Source: an uncultured Rhodospirillales bacterium (lineage in GTDB: Bacteria > Pseudomonadota > Alphaproteobacteria > Acetobacterales > Acetobacteraceae). Taken from it: a stretch of DNA of 36,064 nucleotides. This document shows positions 23,525 through 31,721 of the stretch, piece after piece. Numbering within the stretch: position 1 is the stretch's first letter; the number at the start of each line of letters is the position of its first letter. The DNA lies in contig CAIPHQ010000145.1 in the NCBI GenBank assembly GCA_903864895.1, positions 1-36,064 of the forward strand, given 5' to 3'. The notes under the pieces are model-generated. The model was not told where the DNA came from. It made no database searches and saw nothing but the letters and a program-made list of their open reading frames with translations. The position numbers were made by a program, and so were the translations under genes.

Positions 23525-24183
23525 GGCGCGGCGGGCGCGGGGCGCAGGCCGCCTGCGGGCAGTTTGGCTTCGGGCGGGTCCACATACAGCGGTTGGGCGG
23601 CCAGCGGCGGCAATCGGCCCGCAAGACGCGCCAGCGCCACGGCGGCAATGGCCAAAGGGTGCGGCAGGCGTTCGGCGCTGGCCTCGGCGGCATCGCCGCG
23701 CGCCGCCAGCCACTCGGCCACCAGCACCGCCGCATCACCTGCCACCAGCACCGGCCCCGCCGGGCGGGGCAGATCGGCCATATCCGTCGCGCGCATACCA
23801 CTGCCGGTGTCCAGAAACACCCGCCCGCGCTTGCTGTCGATGGCGGTCCAGATCACCTGCCCCGGACGCGGCGTCAGCGCGGCGGTCACGGCTTCGGCCA
23901 CTGTCACGCCCACCACCGGGCAGCCAATGCCCTGCGCCAGCCCATGCGCCAGCGCCAGCGCCGCGCGCAGGCCGGTGAAACTGCCGGGACCCACGGTCAC
24001 CGCCACGGCGGCCAAATCCAGCGGGGCCGTGCCCGACCCGGCCAGCACCGCCTGCACCTGTTCGGCCAGCACGCCAGCCTGCCCGCGCCCGCCTGCCGCC
24101 ACACGCTGCGCCAGCACCGCGCCATTGGCCACCATGGCGGCGCAGCACTGTGCCAGTGCCGCATCCAGTGTCAGGATGCGCAT
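23521..24183 (-). CDS. tsaB: tRNA threonylcarbamoyladenosine biosynthesis protein TsaB
   Basis: 220 residues from ATG 24183. TsaB is the scaffold partner of TsaD in making t6A37. The N-terminal M-R-I-L-T-L-D-A-A is the ASKHA fold start, V-T-V-G-P-G-S-F-T-G-L-R-A-A (~67-80) is the hallmark, and I-D-S-K-R-G-R-V-F follows. The protein is somewhat short at the C-terminus but within range. It starts 7 nt after the nitroreductase gene and overlaps rimI. Confidence 0.94.
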   Translation of the reverse strand: MRILTLDAALAQCCAAMVANGAVLAQRVAAGGRGQAGVLAEQVQAVLAGSGTAPLDLAAVAVTVGPGSFTGLRAALALAHGLAQGIGCPVVGVTVAEAVTAALTPRPGQVIWTAIDSKRGRVFLDTGSGMRATDMADLPRPAGPVLVAGDAAVLVAEWLAARGDAAEASAERLPHPLAIAAVALARLAGRLPPLAAQPLYVDPPEAKLPAGGLRPAPAAP

Positions 24184-24190
24184 GGCGGGG

Positions 24191-24778
24191 CTAGACGATA
24201 CGGCAGGCCTCGTTGAATCCCAGCCTCGGGTTGCGCGGATACAGCCCGGCGCTGTCACCGTGGCCCAGATTGATCAGGAAGTTGGACTTCCAGCCCCAGT
24301 CGCCCAGCAGCGATGCATCCACCGCCGCGCGGTCAAACCCGGACATCGGCCCGCAATCCAGCCCCAGCGCGCGGGCGGCGATGATGAAATAGCCGCCCTG
24401 GATGCTGGAATTGCGGAACGCGGTTTCCTCGGCCAGTTCGGGGTTGTTGGCAAACCACCCGCGCGCCTCGGCCTGTGGCAGCAGGCGGGTCAGGTTGTCG
24501 TAGAACACCGGGTCATAGGCCACGATCACGGTCGCGGGTGCGGCCATGGTCTTGTCCACATTGCCCTGCGACAGCGCCGGGCGCAGCTTTTCCTTGGCCT
24601 CCGGCGTGCGGACGAACACGAACCGCGCGGGTGAGGTGTTGGCCGAGGTCGGCCCCCATTTCATCACCTCGAAAATCTCGCGCAGCTTGTCGTCGTCCAC
24701 CGGGCGGTCCGCAGCCCAGGCGTTCCAGGTACGCGCCTCGCGGAACAGCACGTCGAGAATGCCGGGTTCGACGGTCAT
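24191..24778 (-). CDS. Nitroreductase-family protein, RutE/HadB-like (malonic semialdehyde reductase-like)
   Basis: 195 residues from ATG 24778, nearly the length of E. coli RutE (196). Motifs of this subfamily: R-T-W-N-A-W (~16-21), M-K-W-G-P-T-S-A-N (~39-47), S-P-A-R-F-V, F-R-N-S-S-I-Q-G-G-Y (~121-130), and L-G-L-D-C-G-P-M-S-G-F-D. It should bind FMN and use NAD(P)H. RutE reduces malonic semialdehyde in pyrimidine catabolism, but no other rut gene is nearby, so the substrate may differ. It sits between nfu and tsaB in the same direction. Confidence 0.9.
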   Translation of the reverse strand: MTVEPGILDVLFREARTWNAWAADRPVDDDKLREIFEVMKWGPTSANTSPARFVFVRTPEAKEKLRPALSQGNVDKTMAAPATVIVAYDPVFYDNLTRLLPQAEARGWFANNPELAEETAFRNSSIQGGYFIIAARALGLDCGPMSGFDRAAVDASLLGDWGWKSNFLINLGHGDSAGLYPRNPRLGFNEACRIV

Positions 24779-24812
24779 GTCAGCCCATCCGTTGATGATC
24801 GAGCGCGGACGG

Positions 24813-25370
24813 TTAGGCCATGACCTGTTCGACGGCAATCACTTCCGGCACATAATGCCGCAGCATGTTCTCGATGCCGTGCTTCAGCGTGGCGGTGGAG
24901 GACGGGCAGCCCGAGCAGGCCCCCTGCATGTGCAGGCGCACCACGCCGTCGCGGAAACCACGGAACACGATGTCGCCGCCGTCACCGGCCACCGCCGGGC
25001 GCACGCGGGTGTCGAGCAGTTCCTTGATCTGCGCCACCACCTCGGCGTCCTCGGGCGCGACGTCCTCATCAGCTTCGGCGGCGTCCGACTCGATCACCGG
25101 GCGTCCGGCGACGAAATGCTCCATGATCGCGCCCAGCACCTGCGGTTTCAACGACTGCCAGGCCGACAGGTCGGATTTGGTGATGGTGATGAAATCCCCG
25201 CCCAGAAACACCCGCGCCACGCCGGGCAGCGCGAACAGGGCAGCGGCCAGCGGGCTGCGCTCGGCCGCGGTGGCGGAGGCAAAATCGGCGGTGCCTGCGC
25301 CCATCACATCGCCGCCCGGCAGGAATTTCAGCGTGGCGGGGTTCGGCGTGCCTTCGGTCTCGATGAACAT
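24813..25370 (-). CDS. Fe-S cluster carrier, NFU/NifU-like with Nfu N-terminal domain
   Basis: 185 residues from ATG 25370. The Nfu_N domain starts M-F-I-E-T-E-G-T-P-N-P-A-T-L-K-F-L-P-G, and V-F-L-G-G-D-F-I-T-I-T follows. The C-terminal NifU domain has R-P-A-V-A-G-D-G-G-D-I and the cluster-binding C-S-G-C-P. Such proteins carry [4Fe-4S] clusters to targets such as aconitase, respiratory complexes or radical SAM enzymes; MiaB and Nth in this window are cluster proteins. An in-frame ATG at 25382 is possible. A 17-bp palindrome lies just upstream. Confidence 0.94.
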   Translation of the reverse strand: MFIETEGTPNPATLKFLPGGDVMGAGTADFASATAAERSPLAAALFALPGVARVFLGGDFITITKSDLSAWQSLKPQVLGAIMEHFVAGRPVIESDAAEADEDVAPEDAEVVAQIKELLDTRVRPAVAGDGGDIVFRGFRDGVVRLHMQGACSGCPSSTATLKHGIENMLRHYVPEVIAVEQVMA

Positions 25371-25387
25371 GGCGGGCCTCATGAATG

Positions 25388-25404
25388 CGGACCGCAGCGG
25401 TCCG
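25388..25404. promoter_or_regulatory. 17-bp perfect palindrome upstream of nfu
   Basis: CGGACCGC (25388-25395) and GCGGTCCG (25397-25404) are perfect 8-bp arms around one central base, 18 bp upstream of the nfu start. There is no following T-run on either strand, so a terminator is unlikely. It has the form of a dimeric regulator site. Confidence 0.45.
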
Positions 25405-25464
25405 GTTGGCGTCACATTGCGCGGCAGCGCGGTGAACGCAAGGGGCCGCGTGCGCCGGGCAGGT

Positions 25465-26118
25465 TCACGGCGGCCACGCGGGCAGGCCCAGCAGCCAGCC
25501 ATGCAGGTGCAGGATCACCATGTACGCGATCACCCCGGTGGCGGGCGGCAGCAGCCCGATTTCGAGCGGTTGCAGCCGGTTGCGCCCGCCCAGAATCGCA
25601 GCGAACGGCACAATCGAAGTTGCGGCATGCAGCGCCGCCGCCTGCGCCGGGTCGCGCTGCCGCAATTTGGCGTCCAGTGACTGCACGCCGATCAACACGG
25701 TCAGCAGCAGCGCGCCGAAGAACACCAGCGCGGCCGTGTCGCCATTGGCCAGCAGATGCGCCCCGCTCCACAACGCAACCGCGCACATCACCGGGTGGCG
25801 CGTGACCCGCAGGATGCCGCGCGGCCCGCTGCCCTCACCGCGCGGCGGCATCAGGGCGCAGGCAAGCAACACGAAGGCCGCCATCATCGCCGCATTGGCC
25901 AGCGCCACCAGCCACGTGTCCGCCGTCCAAAGCGTAGCGGTGTCAGCCTGCTGGTAGGCGTAGATCAGCAATCCCAGTGATAGCAGCGCCAGCAGGCTGA
26001 ACAGGGCGCGGAATACCCGTTCGCCGGTCCGCCGCGTGATCACGTGGCGCAATGCGGTGCCGGACAGGCCCAGATGGATGGCAAGCCAGATCACGGCGGC
26101 GGCAAGCAACAACGGCAT
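25465..26118 (-). CDS. NnrU-family integral membrane protein
   Basis: 217 residues with about six hydrophobic helices, starting with a run of L/A. The conserved core near the middle is R-V-T-R-H-P-V-M-C-A-V-A-L-W-S-G-A-H-L-L-A-N-G (~103-125, in two parts), the NnrU/isoprenylcysteine methyltransferase-like signature R-x-R-H-P. NnrU was named for nitrite/NO respiration in Rhodobacter, but many genomes without denitrification carry it. No nir or nor genes are here. An intramembrane methyltransferase-like function is possible but unproven. Confidence 0.88.
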   Translation of the reverse strand: MPLLLAAAVIWLAIHLGLSGTALRHVITRRTGERVFRALFSLLALLSLGLLIYAYQQADTATLWTADTWLVALANAAMMAAFVLLACALMPPRGEGSGPRGILRVTRHPVMCAVALWSGAHLLANGDTAALVFFGALLLTVLIGVQSLDAKLRQRDPAQAAALHAATSIVPFAAILGGRNRLQPLEIGLLPPATGVIAYMVILHLHGWLLGLPAWPP

Positions 26119-26215
26119 TCAGCGTCCTGATACGATCCGCCGCCGCAGATGGGGCTGCGCCGGGAACCTGCAAAGCGGCAGGCGGGGTCAGTTCACCGCC
26201 GCTGGTGTGTGCGGG

Positions 26216-26620
26216 TCAGGTCTTCCCGGGTTTGGGCTGTGCCGCCTCCACCGGCCCGCCCGCCGTGCGCCATGCGGAAAACCCGCCCGCGACATGCGCC
26301 ACATCGGCCAGCCCCATGTCCTGCGCAGTCTTGGTGGCCAGCGCCGAGCGCCAGCCGGACGCGCAATAGAACACGAACCGCTTCGGCTCGGCGAACACCG
26401 GCTTGTGATACGGGCTGTCCGGGTCGATCCAGAATTCCAGCATGCCGCGCGTGCAGCGGAACGCGCCGGGGATGCCGCCTTCGCGCTCGATCTCGCGCGG
26501 GTCGCGGATATCCACGAACAGCACGGATGCATCACCTTGCAGCGCAATCGCTTCGGCCGTGTCGAGTGTCACGATCTCGGCGGCGGCCTCGTCCAGCATT
26601 TGCCGGTAGCCCTTTTTCAT
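26216..26620 (-). CDS. Rhodanese-like single-domain sulfurtransferase
   Basis: 134 residues from ATG 26620, preceded by GGGAA; an ATG at 26632 is also in frame. The rhodanese fold is seen in V-L-F-V-D-I-R-D-P-R-E, G-G-I-P-G-A, then the active loop F-Y-C-A-S-G-W-R-S-A with the persulfide Cys, and V-A-H-V-A-G-G-F-S-A-W at the end. It moves sulfane sulfur to an unknown acceptor. It lies 43 nt after corC in the same direction. Confidence 0.93.
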   Translation of the reverse strand: MKKGYRQMLDEAAAEIVTLDTAEAIALQGDASVLFVDIRDPREIEREGGIPGAFRCTRGMLEFWIDPDSPYHKPVFAEPKRFVFYCASGWRSALATKTAQDMGLADVAHVAGGFSAWRTAGGPVEAAQPKPGKT

Positions 26621-26663
26621 CGTTCCCACCATCCTGTCTGTTCAGCCGTATCGGCGCGGGCGG

Positions 26664-27560
26664 CTAGTCCGCTGCAGCCTGCCCCGCCGGCTCGTCGCCC
26701 TGCGGGCGGCGCACGCGCAGGCGGCGGATGCGCCGCGCGTCGGCGTCCAGCACGCGGAATTCGCAGCCGCTCGGGTGGCTCAGCACCTCACCCCGCGCGG
26801 GCACCCGCCCGGCCAGCGTGAACACCAGCCCGCCCACCGTGTCGATATCGGCGTCGCGCTCGTCCTCGGTCAGCACCGGGCCGACGCGGGCCTCGAAATC
26901 CTCCACCGGCATGCGCGCATCGATGTCCAGCGCGCCGTCACCGCGCTCGGTCACCATGGGGCCGGCGATTTCGTCATGCTCGTCGGAGATGTCGCCGACG
27001 ATGGTTTCCACCAGATCCTCGATGGTCACCAGACCGTCGATGCCGCCGTATTCGTCCACCACCAGCGCCAGATGCACGCGGGCCTGCCGCATCTGCAGCA
27101 ACAGGTCCAGCACCGGGATTTGCGGGGCCACCATCAATGGGCGGCGCAGCAGGCTTTCCAGATTGAACGTCTCGGCGCGGCCGACATAGGCGAACACGTC
27201 TTTCACGTGAACCATGCCGACAATGTCGTCCAGTTCCTCGCGGAACACCGGCAGGCGGGAATGGCCCTCCCGCCGCAGCAGCGCCAGCGCCTGATCCAGC
27301 GTCACGTCCACGCGCATGGCAATGATGTCGGCGCGCGGTACCATCACGTCATCGGCCGTGGTGCCGCGCAGGCGCAGCACGTTGGCGATCAGCGCGCGTT
27401 CCTGCCGGTCCAGTTCCGGGGCCTGCCCCGGCACCGGGGCGGCGTCGGCGGCTTCCTGCACCAGTTCGGCGATCGATTCGCGCAAACTCGGTTCCGGCGC
27501 ACGGCGGCGCAGCAGCATCCGCACGCCGCGCAGCAACCCGGCCCGGGCGGGTGTGCTCAT
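26664..27560 (-). CDS. corC: CorC/TlyC-type protein with CBS pair and transporter-associated domain
   Basis: 298 residues, the soluble form without DUF21. Two CBS motifs are seen: [12 protein letters not shown] with G-H-S-R-L-P-V-F, and [16 protein letters not shown] CorC_HlyC domain follows (~220-285, with V-G-G-L-V-F and G-R-V-P). E. coli CorC helps Mg/Co efflux, but the ybeY neighbour is its usual partner in all proteobacteria and the exact role is not settled. It overlaps ybeY by ATGA. Confidence 0.93.
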   Translation of the reverse strand: MSTPARAGLLRGVRMLLRRRAPEPSLRESIAELVQEAADAAPVPGQAPELDRQERALIANVLRLRGTTADDVMVPRADIIAMRVDVTLDQALALLRREGHSRLPVFREELDDIVGMVHVKDVFAYVGRAETFNLESLLRRPLMVAPQIPVLDLLLQMRQARVHLALVVDEYGGIDGLVTIEDLVETIVGDISDEHDEIAGPMVTERGDGALDIDARMPVEDFEARVGPVLTEDERDADIDTVGGLVFTLAGRVPARGEVLSHPSGCEFRVLDADARRIRRLRVRRPQGDEPAGQAAAD

Positions 27561-28018
27561 GCGCGTTTCCAGGGATTGGCCACGCCCAGGCGGGACAGGA
27601 TGCGCGCCTCGGCCATCTCCATGCGCCGCGCGTCGCCGGGGTGTTCGTGGTCGTGCCCCTGCAAATGCAGGCAGCCATGCACCACCAGATGCGCCAGATG
27701 GGCCGCCACCGACTTGCCAGCCGCCGCCGCCTCCCGCCGCACCGTGCCCAGCGCCAGCACGATCTCGCCTTGCAGGCCGGGGGCGGCGGGCTCGAAGGTC
27801 AGCACGTTGGTGGGCTTGTTCTTGCCGCGATGGTCGGCGTTCAGCCGCTTCACCTCGGCGTCGGAGGCCAGCACAATGGTCGCCCCCTCATCGCCTGCGG
27901 CCTGCGCCGCCCGCATTGCAATGGCCTCGGCCCGCGAAGCCGCGCGCCGCCAGCCAGCCTCCGCCACGATCACCGGGTTCCCCGCCTGCGCGGGGAACCG
28001 GCTGCTGTCCGGGTCCAT
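27557..28018 (-). CDS. ybeY: Endoribonuclease YbeY (16S rRNA maturation)
   Basis: 153 residues. The zinc motif [11 protein letters not shown] (~114-124) is the family signature, with [11 protein letters not shown] upstream (~67-77). YbeY processes the 3' end of 16S rRNA and takes part in ribosome quality control. Its ATG directly follows the phoH stop (TAGATG), and its end overlaps corC. Confidence 0.96.
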   Translation of the reverse strand: MDPDSSRFPAQAGNPVIVAEAGWRRAASRAEAIAMRAAQAAGDEGATIVLASDAEVKRLNADHRGKNKPTNVLTFEPAAPGLQGEIVLALGTVRREAAAAGKSVAAHLAHLVVHGCLHLQGHDHEHPGDARRMEMAEARILSRLGVANPWKRA

Positions 28019-29098
28019 CTATTTGCCCCCGAGGGGGGGCCCTTCCACCGCTGCCGCAGCGGCCGGTTCGGCCGCCTGCCGGGAGCGGCGCGTATCACGC
28101 TCGGCCACCGAGCGCTGGTCGTAGGCGTCCACGATGCGCGCGACCAGCGGATGGCGCACCACGTCGCGCTTGTCGAAGCGGCAGACGCCGATGCCCTGCA
28201 ACCCCTCCAGCGTGTCCAGCGCGTCGCGCAGGCCCGAGCGCGTGCCGGAGGGCAGGTCGATCTGGCTCAGGTCGCCCGCGATCACCATGCGCGTGCCCTC
28301 ACCCATGCGGGTCAGGAACATTTTCATCTGCACGGCGGTGGTGTTCTGCGCCTCGTCCAGAATCACGAAAGCATGTTTCAGGGTGCGCCCGCGCATGAAG
28401 GCCAGGGGCGCGACTTCGATTTCGCCGGTGCCCATGCGGCGCACCACTTCCTGCCCCGGCATCAGATCGTTCAGCGCGTCGTACAGCGGGCGCAGATACG
28501 GATCGACCTTTTCCTTCAGGTCGCCGGGCAGAAAGCCCAGCCGCTCGCCCGCTTCCACGGCGGGGCGGGACAGCACGATGCGGTCCACCTTGCCCGCCGT
28601 CAGCATCGCCACCGCCTGTGCCACGGCCAGATAGGTCTTGCCGGTGCCCGCAGGCCCGATGCCGAACACCATCTCGTGCGCCGCCAGCATGTCCATATAC
28701 GCCGCCTGGCCGGGGCTGCGCGGCCCCACCGCGCCGCGCCGGGTGCGAATGGCGGGCAGGTCGGACAGCGGCAGGCGCGGGTCGTCCAGCTCGGTCATGC
28801 GGATCGCCGCGTCCACATCGCCGGGGCTGACCGCCTCACCCCGCTCCAGCTTGCGCCACAGCCCGGTGATCGCGCTCTGCGCCGCCTCCACCCGCGCCGG
28901 GTCGCCCGCGATGGCCATGCGGTTGCCGCGGCAGGACAGGCGCACGCCCAGCCCCTGCTCAAGCCGCACCAGATGGCGGTCGTGGTCGCCCAGCAGCAGC
29001 GGCAACAATGCGTTGTTGCCGAATTGCAGGGTGACGGCCTTGCCGGTGGCACCGGCGGCGGGGGTACGGTCAGCCGGAAACGTGGCGATGTCGCTCAA
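28019..29098 (-). CDS. phoH: PhoH-like ATPase (PhoL/YbeZ)
   Basis: 359 residues. An N-terminal KH-like part (~20-90) precedes the P-loop domain with Walker [11 protein letters not shown] (K154). S-R-P-A-V-E-A-G-E, Walker B V-I-L-D-E-A-Q-N and G-D-L-S-Q-I-D follow. The C-terminal ~25 residues are alanine/proline rich. PhoH-like proteins act with YbeY in RNA processing and may be RNA helicases. The start overlaps the miaB stop (ATGA). Confidence 0.95.
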   Translation of the reverse strand: MSDIATFPADRTPAAGATGKAVTLQFGNNALLPLLLGDHDRHLVRLEQGLGVRLSCRGNRMAIAGDPARVEAAQSAITGLWRKLERGEAVSPGDVDAAIRMTELDDPRLPLSDLPAIRTRRGAVGPRSPGQAAYMDMLAAHEMVFGIGPAGTGKTYLAVAQAVAMLTAGKVDRIVLSRPAVEAGERLGFLPGDLKEKVDPYLRPLYDALNDLMPGQEVVRRMGTGEIEVAPLAFMRGRTLKHAFVILDEAQNTTAVQMKMFLTRMGEGTRMVIAGDLSQIDLPSGTRSGLRDALDTLEGLQGIGVCRFDKRDVVRHPLVARIVDAYDQRSVAERDTRRSRQAAEPAAAAAVEGPPLGGK

Positions 29099-30468
29099 GC
29101 TTGGGGTCGCTCCTGTTCCAGGGGGTGCGAAGGTAGCATGGCAGTCAGGGAGTTGGGGTTGCCGGTCACGATCTTCACCGGCACCACCGTGCCGATCAGC
29201 GACTCCGGTCCATCGGCGTGAACCGGTTGCAGCCAGGGCGAGCGGCCGCCGAGTTGCCCGGCATGGCGGCCGGGGCCGGTGAACAGCACGTCCACGGTCT
29301 GGCCCGCGCAGGCGGCGTTGAAGGCGGCCTGCTGGGTGCGCAGCTTCGCCTGCAATTCCTGCAGGCGCGCGTCCTTCACGTCCTCGGCCACCTGCATCTG
29401 CGCGGCGGCGGCCGGGGTGCCGGGGCGAGGTGAGTATTTGAAGCTGTAGGCCTGCGCGAAGCCCACCGCCTCGATCAATGCCATAGTGGCGCGGAAATCC
29501 GCGCCGGTTTCACCGGGGTGGCCGACGATGAAGTCCGAACTCAGCGCGATATCCGGCCGCGCCGCGCGCAGGCGCTCGACGATATTCAGATACTCGGCGG
29601 CCGTGTGCTTGCGGTTCATCGCCGACAGGATGCGGTCGGACCCGGATTGCACCGGCAGGTGCAGGAACGGCATCAGTTGCGGAATGTCGCGATGTGCGGC
29701 GAACAGGCTGTCATCCATGTCGCGCGGGTGTGATGTGGTGTAGCGGATGCGCAGCAGGTCCGGGATGGCTGCAAGCGCCTCGATCAGCCGTCCCAGCGTG
29801 CCGGGCGCGCCATCCGCGGCCGCGCCGTGCCACGCGTTGACGTTCTGGCCAAGCAGCGTGATCTCGCGGGCACCCTGGGCCACCAGCCGTTTTGCCTCGG
29901 CGACGATGGTGGCCTGCGAGCGGCTTTGCTCCGCCCCGCGCGTGTACGGCACCACGCAGAACGAGCAGAACTTGTCGCAGCCTTCCTGGATGGTCAGGAA
30001 CGCGGTGGGGCCGGTGGGCGCGGTGGCGTCGGGCAGGAAGTCGAACTTGTCTTCGGTGGGGAAATCGGTCTCGATCACCGCACCCGCGGCACGGCTGGCG
30101 CGGGCGACCATTTCGGGCAGGCGATGATAGGTCTGCGGCCCCAGCACAATGTCCACATACGGCGCGCGGGCGAGGATTTCCGCCCCTTCCGCCTGTGCCA
30201 CGCACCCGGCCACCGCCAGCACCATCTGCCCGCCCGCCGCTTCCCGCGCCTGTTTGAGCAGGCGCAGGCGGCCGAGTTCGGAGAACACCTTCTCCGCCGC
30301 GCGGTCGCGGATGTGGCAGGTGTTCAGGATCACCATGTCGGCGGCTTCGGCCAACTCGGTGGGGGCGTAGCCCAGCGGGGCCAGCACATCGGCCATGCGG
30401 CCGCTGTCATACACGTTCATCTGGCAGCCCCAGGTGATGACGTGCAGGCGTTTGCTGTTCGCGTTCAT
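29095..30468 (-). CDS. miaB: tRNA-2-methylthio-N6-dimethylallyladenosine synthase MiaB
   Basis: 457 residues from ATG 30468. MiaB methylthiolates i6A37 in tRNAs using two [4Fe-4S] clusters. The N-terminal cluster cysteines are in T-W-G-C-Q-M-N, N-T-C-H-I-R and V-A-G-C-V-A-Q; the radical-SAM motif is [16 protein letters not shown] and a C-terminal TRAM domain (~380-445) complete it. The N-terminal extension to 30582 is low-complexity and unlikely. It heads the miaB-phoH-ybeY-corC unit. Confidence 0.97.
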   Translation of the reverse strand: MNANSKRLHVITWGCQMNVYDSGRMADVLAPLGYAPTELAEAADMVILNTCHIRDRAAEKVFSELGRLRLLKQAREAAGGQMVLAVAGCVAQAEGAEILARAPYVDIVLGPQTYHRLPEMVARASRAAGAVIETDFPTEDKFDFLPDATAPTGPTAFLTIQEGCDKFCSFCVVPYTRGAEQSRSQATIVAEAKRLVAQGAREITLLGQNVNAWHGAAADGAPGTLGRLIEALAAIPDLLRIRYTTSHPRDMDDSLFAAHRDIPQLMPFLHLPVQSGSDRILSAMNRKHTAAEYLNIVERLRAARPDIALSSDFIVGHPGETGADFRATMALIEAVGFAQAYSFKYSPRPGTPAAAAQMQVAEDVKDARLQELQAKLRTQQAAFNAACAGQTVDVLFTGPGRHAGQLGGRSPWLQPVHADGPESLIGTVVPVKIVTGNPNSLTAMLPSHPLEQERPQA

Positions 30469-30524
30469 GCGCGCCGCCGGGCGCGGCTGGGGGATAGTGC
30501 CGGTTGAGGATGGGTTGGCCTGAT

Positions 30525-30578
30525 CACACGCACGCGCTCCGTCTCGCAGGGAAGCGAGCAGCAATGGGGGTGCGTGTG
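30525..30578 (-). promoter_or_regulatory. Nested inverted repeat in the miaB leader
   Basis: CACACGCAC (30525-30533) and GTGCGTGTG (30570-30578) are perfect 9-bp arms enclosing a smaller hairpin, CTCGC/GCGAG with a 6-nt loop (30543-30558). It lies 57-110 nt upstream of the miaB start in a 217-nt gap after plsC. There is no U-run, so it is more likely a structured leader or an operator than a terminator. Confidence 0.4.
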
Positions 30579-30685
30579 GCACGGGTCAAGCGCAAGGACG
30601 CGGATTACCCTCCTGTTCTGCGGCGCAGTGTCGCAGATCAAGCGGTGGCCATGTCAAGCAAGAGGTTGCGGGTGCCGCAATAACG

Positions 30686-31657
30686 TCACGCAACCGCCGG
30701 GGCAGACGCCTCGCGGCCGCCAGCTTCGTCGCTGGCCGGTGTGCGGATCGGGCGGTTCTGCCGCAGTGTCGCCGCGCCATCGGCCACCGTGTTCCACACG
30801 GCTTGCGACAGCGCCTTGCGGCTGGGGTAGCTGGACGGGTCGATGGGCTTGTGCAGCAGCACCGTGGCGCGCAACCCGCGATGCTGCGCCAGCCGCCAGT
30901 AATGCGAGCCGATATCCATGTCGCCATACCACGCAAACAGCGGGCGGCTGGACCGCCCGGCGGGCAGATAGCCCAGCCGGTCGTAGACCAGCGACACCGG
31001 CTGCACCAGGGGCGGCTTGCCGTCAGCGGTGACCGGCTGTTCGGCGATGGACAGGAAGGCCGAGCGGAACGGCAGCACGCGGGAGCCGTCGGACGAGGTG
31101 CCTTCCGGGAACAGGATCAGATTGTCGCCCCCGGCCAGCCGGTCGCGCATGTCGTCCCGCTCGCGCCCGGTGCTGGCGCGCTGGCGGCGCACATAGACGG
31201 TGCGGCCCAGCTTGGCGATCCAGCCGATCACCGGCCAGGTGCCCACTTCCTCCTTGCTGATGAAGCAGGCTTCCAGCCGCCCGCCCAGCACCAGAATGTC
31301 GAGCCATGAGGAGTGGTTGGACACATAGACAATCGGCCGCCCGCCCGCCGCCTGTGAATCCAGCCGCGGGCCGATCACGCGAATGCTCAGGCCCATCAGG
31401 CGGCACATCATCGACCAGTAAACCCGCGCGAACACCACCTTGCCGCGCCCGGGAAGCACGATCATCAGCGACTGGATCAGCAGCGAGATCACGGTCCACA
31501 ACAGGATGAACACGCCGCGCCTTATGGCGCGCAGGCGGCGGACCAACTGGCGGTTGGTGGGCAGCGCGAGGTTGTTCCAGCCTTCCTCAGCCGGCTCGCT
31601 GGGGCGGCGGAGCAGGGGGAATCGCTTGGCCTTCAGGCGGCGCGGGGCAGGTTGCAT
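30686..31657 (-). CDS. PlsC-like 1-acylglycerol-3-phosphate (or lyso-ornithine lipid) acyltransferase
   Basis: 323 residues from ATG 31657. One hydrophobic helix near the N-terminus (~45-68) is followed by the PlsC motifs: N-H-S-S-W-L-D (HX4D) near ~114-120, and F-P-E-G-T-S (~187-192). V-Y-V-R-R-Q-R and L-V-Q-P-V-S lie between and after. It should acylate the sn-2 position of lysophosphatidate, or act as OlsA on lyso-ornithine lipid; an OlsB-like gene is in the window at 20777-21646. It precedes miaB as in many alphaproteobacteria. The two options cannot be told apart by eye. Confidence 0.9.
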   Translation of the reverse strand: MQPAPRRLKAKRFPLLRRPSEPAEEGWNNLALPTNRQLVRRLRAIRRGVFILLWTVISLLIQSLMIVLPGRGKVVFARVYWSMMCRLMGLSIRVIGPRLDSQAAGGRPIVYVSNHSSWLDILVLGGRLEACFISKEEVGTWPVIGWIAKLGRTVYVRRQRASTGRERDDMRDRLAGGDNLILFPEGTSSDGSRVLPFRSAFLSIAEQPVTADGKPPLVQPVSLVYDRLGYLPAGRSSRPLFAWYGDMDIGSHYWRLAQHRGLRATVLLHKPIDPSSYPSRKALSQAVWNTVADGAATLRQNRPIRTPASDEAGGREASAPAVA

Positions 31658-31721
31658 GAAACGAGGCGGATAGCGCGTAACGCGGCCACTTGACAATGAA
31701 GGAACCGTGACGTTTGCCCGC

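Noticed and set aside
26167-26182. Small hairpin CCTGC/GCAGG between NnrU and rhodanese genes
   Set aside because: Only 5 bp with a 6-nt loop and no T-run; expected by chance at this GC content.
27551-29221. A 556-codon open frame on the plus strand
   Set aside because: Antisense to ybeY and phoH, with no recognisable domain.
30523-30580. tRNA-like fold from the 9-bp stem
   Set aside because: No T-loop consensus, no CCA or anticodon arm spacing; the stem length also does not fit a tRNA acceptor.
31674-31684. 11-bp palindrome CGCGT-A-ACGCG upstream of plsC
   Set aside because: Short and GC-rich; too likely by chance to list as an operator without conservation data.
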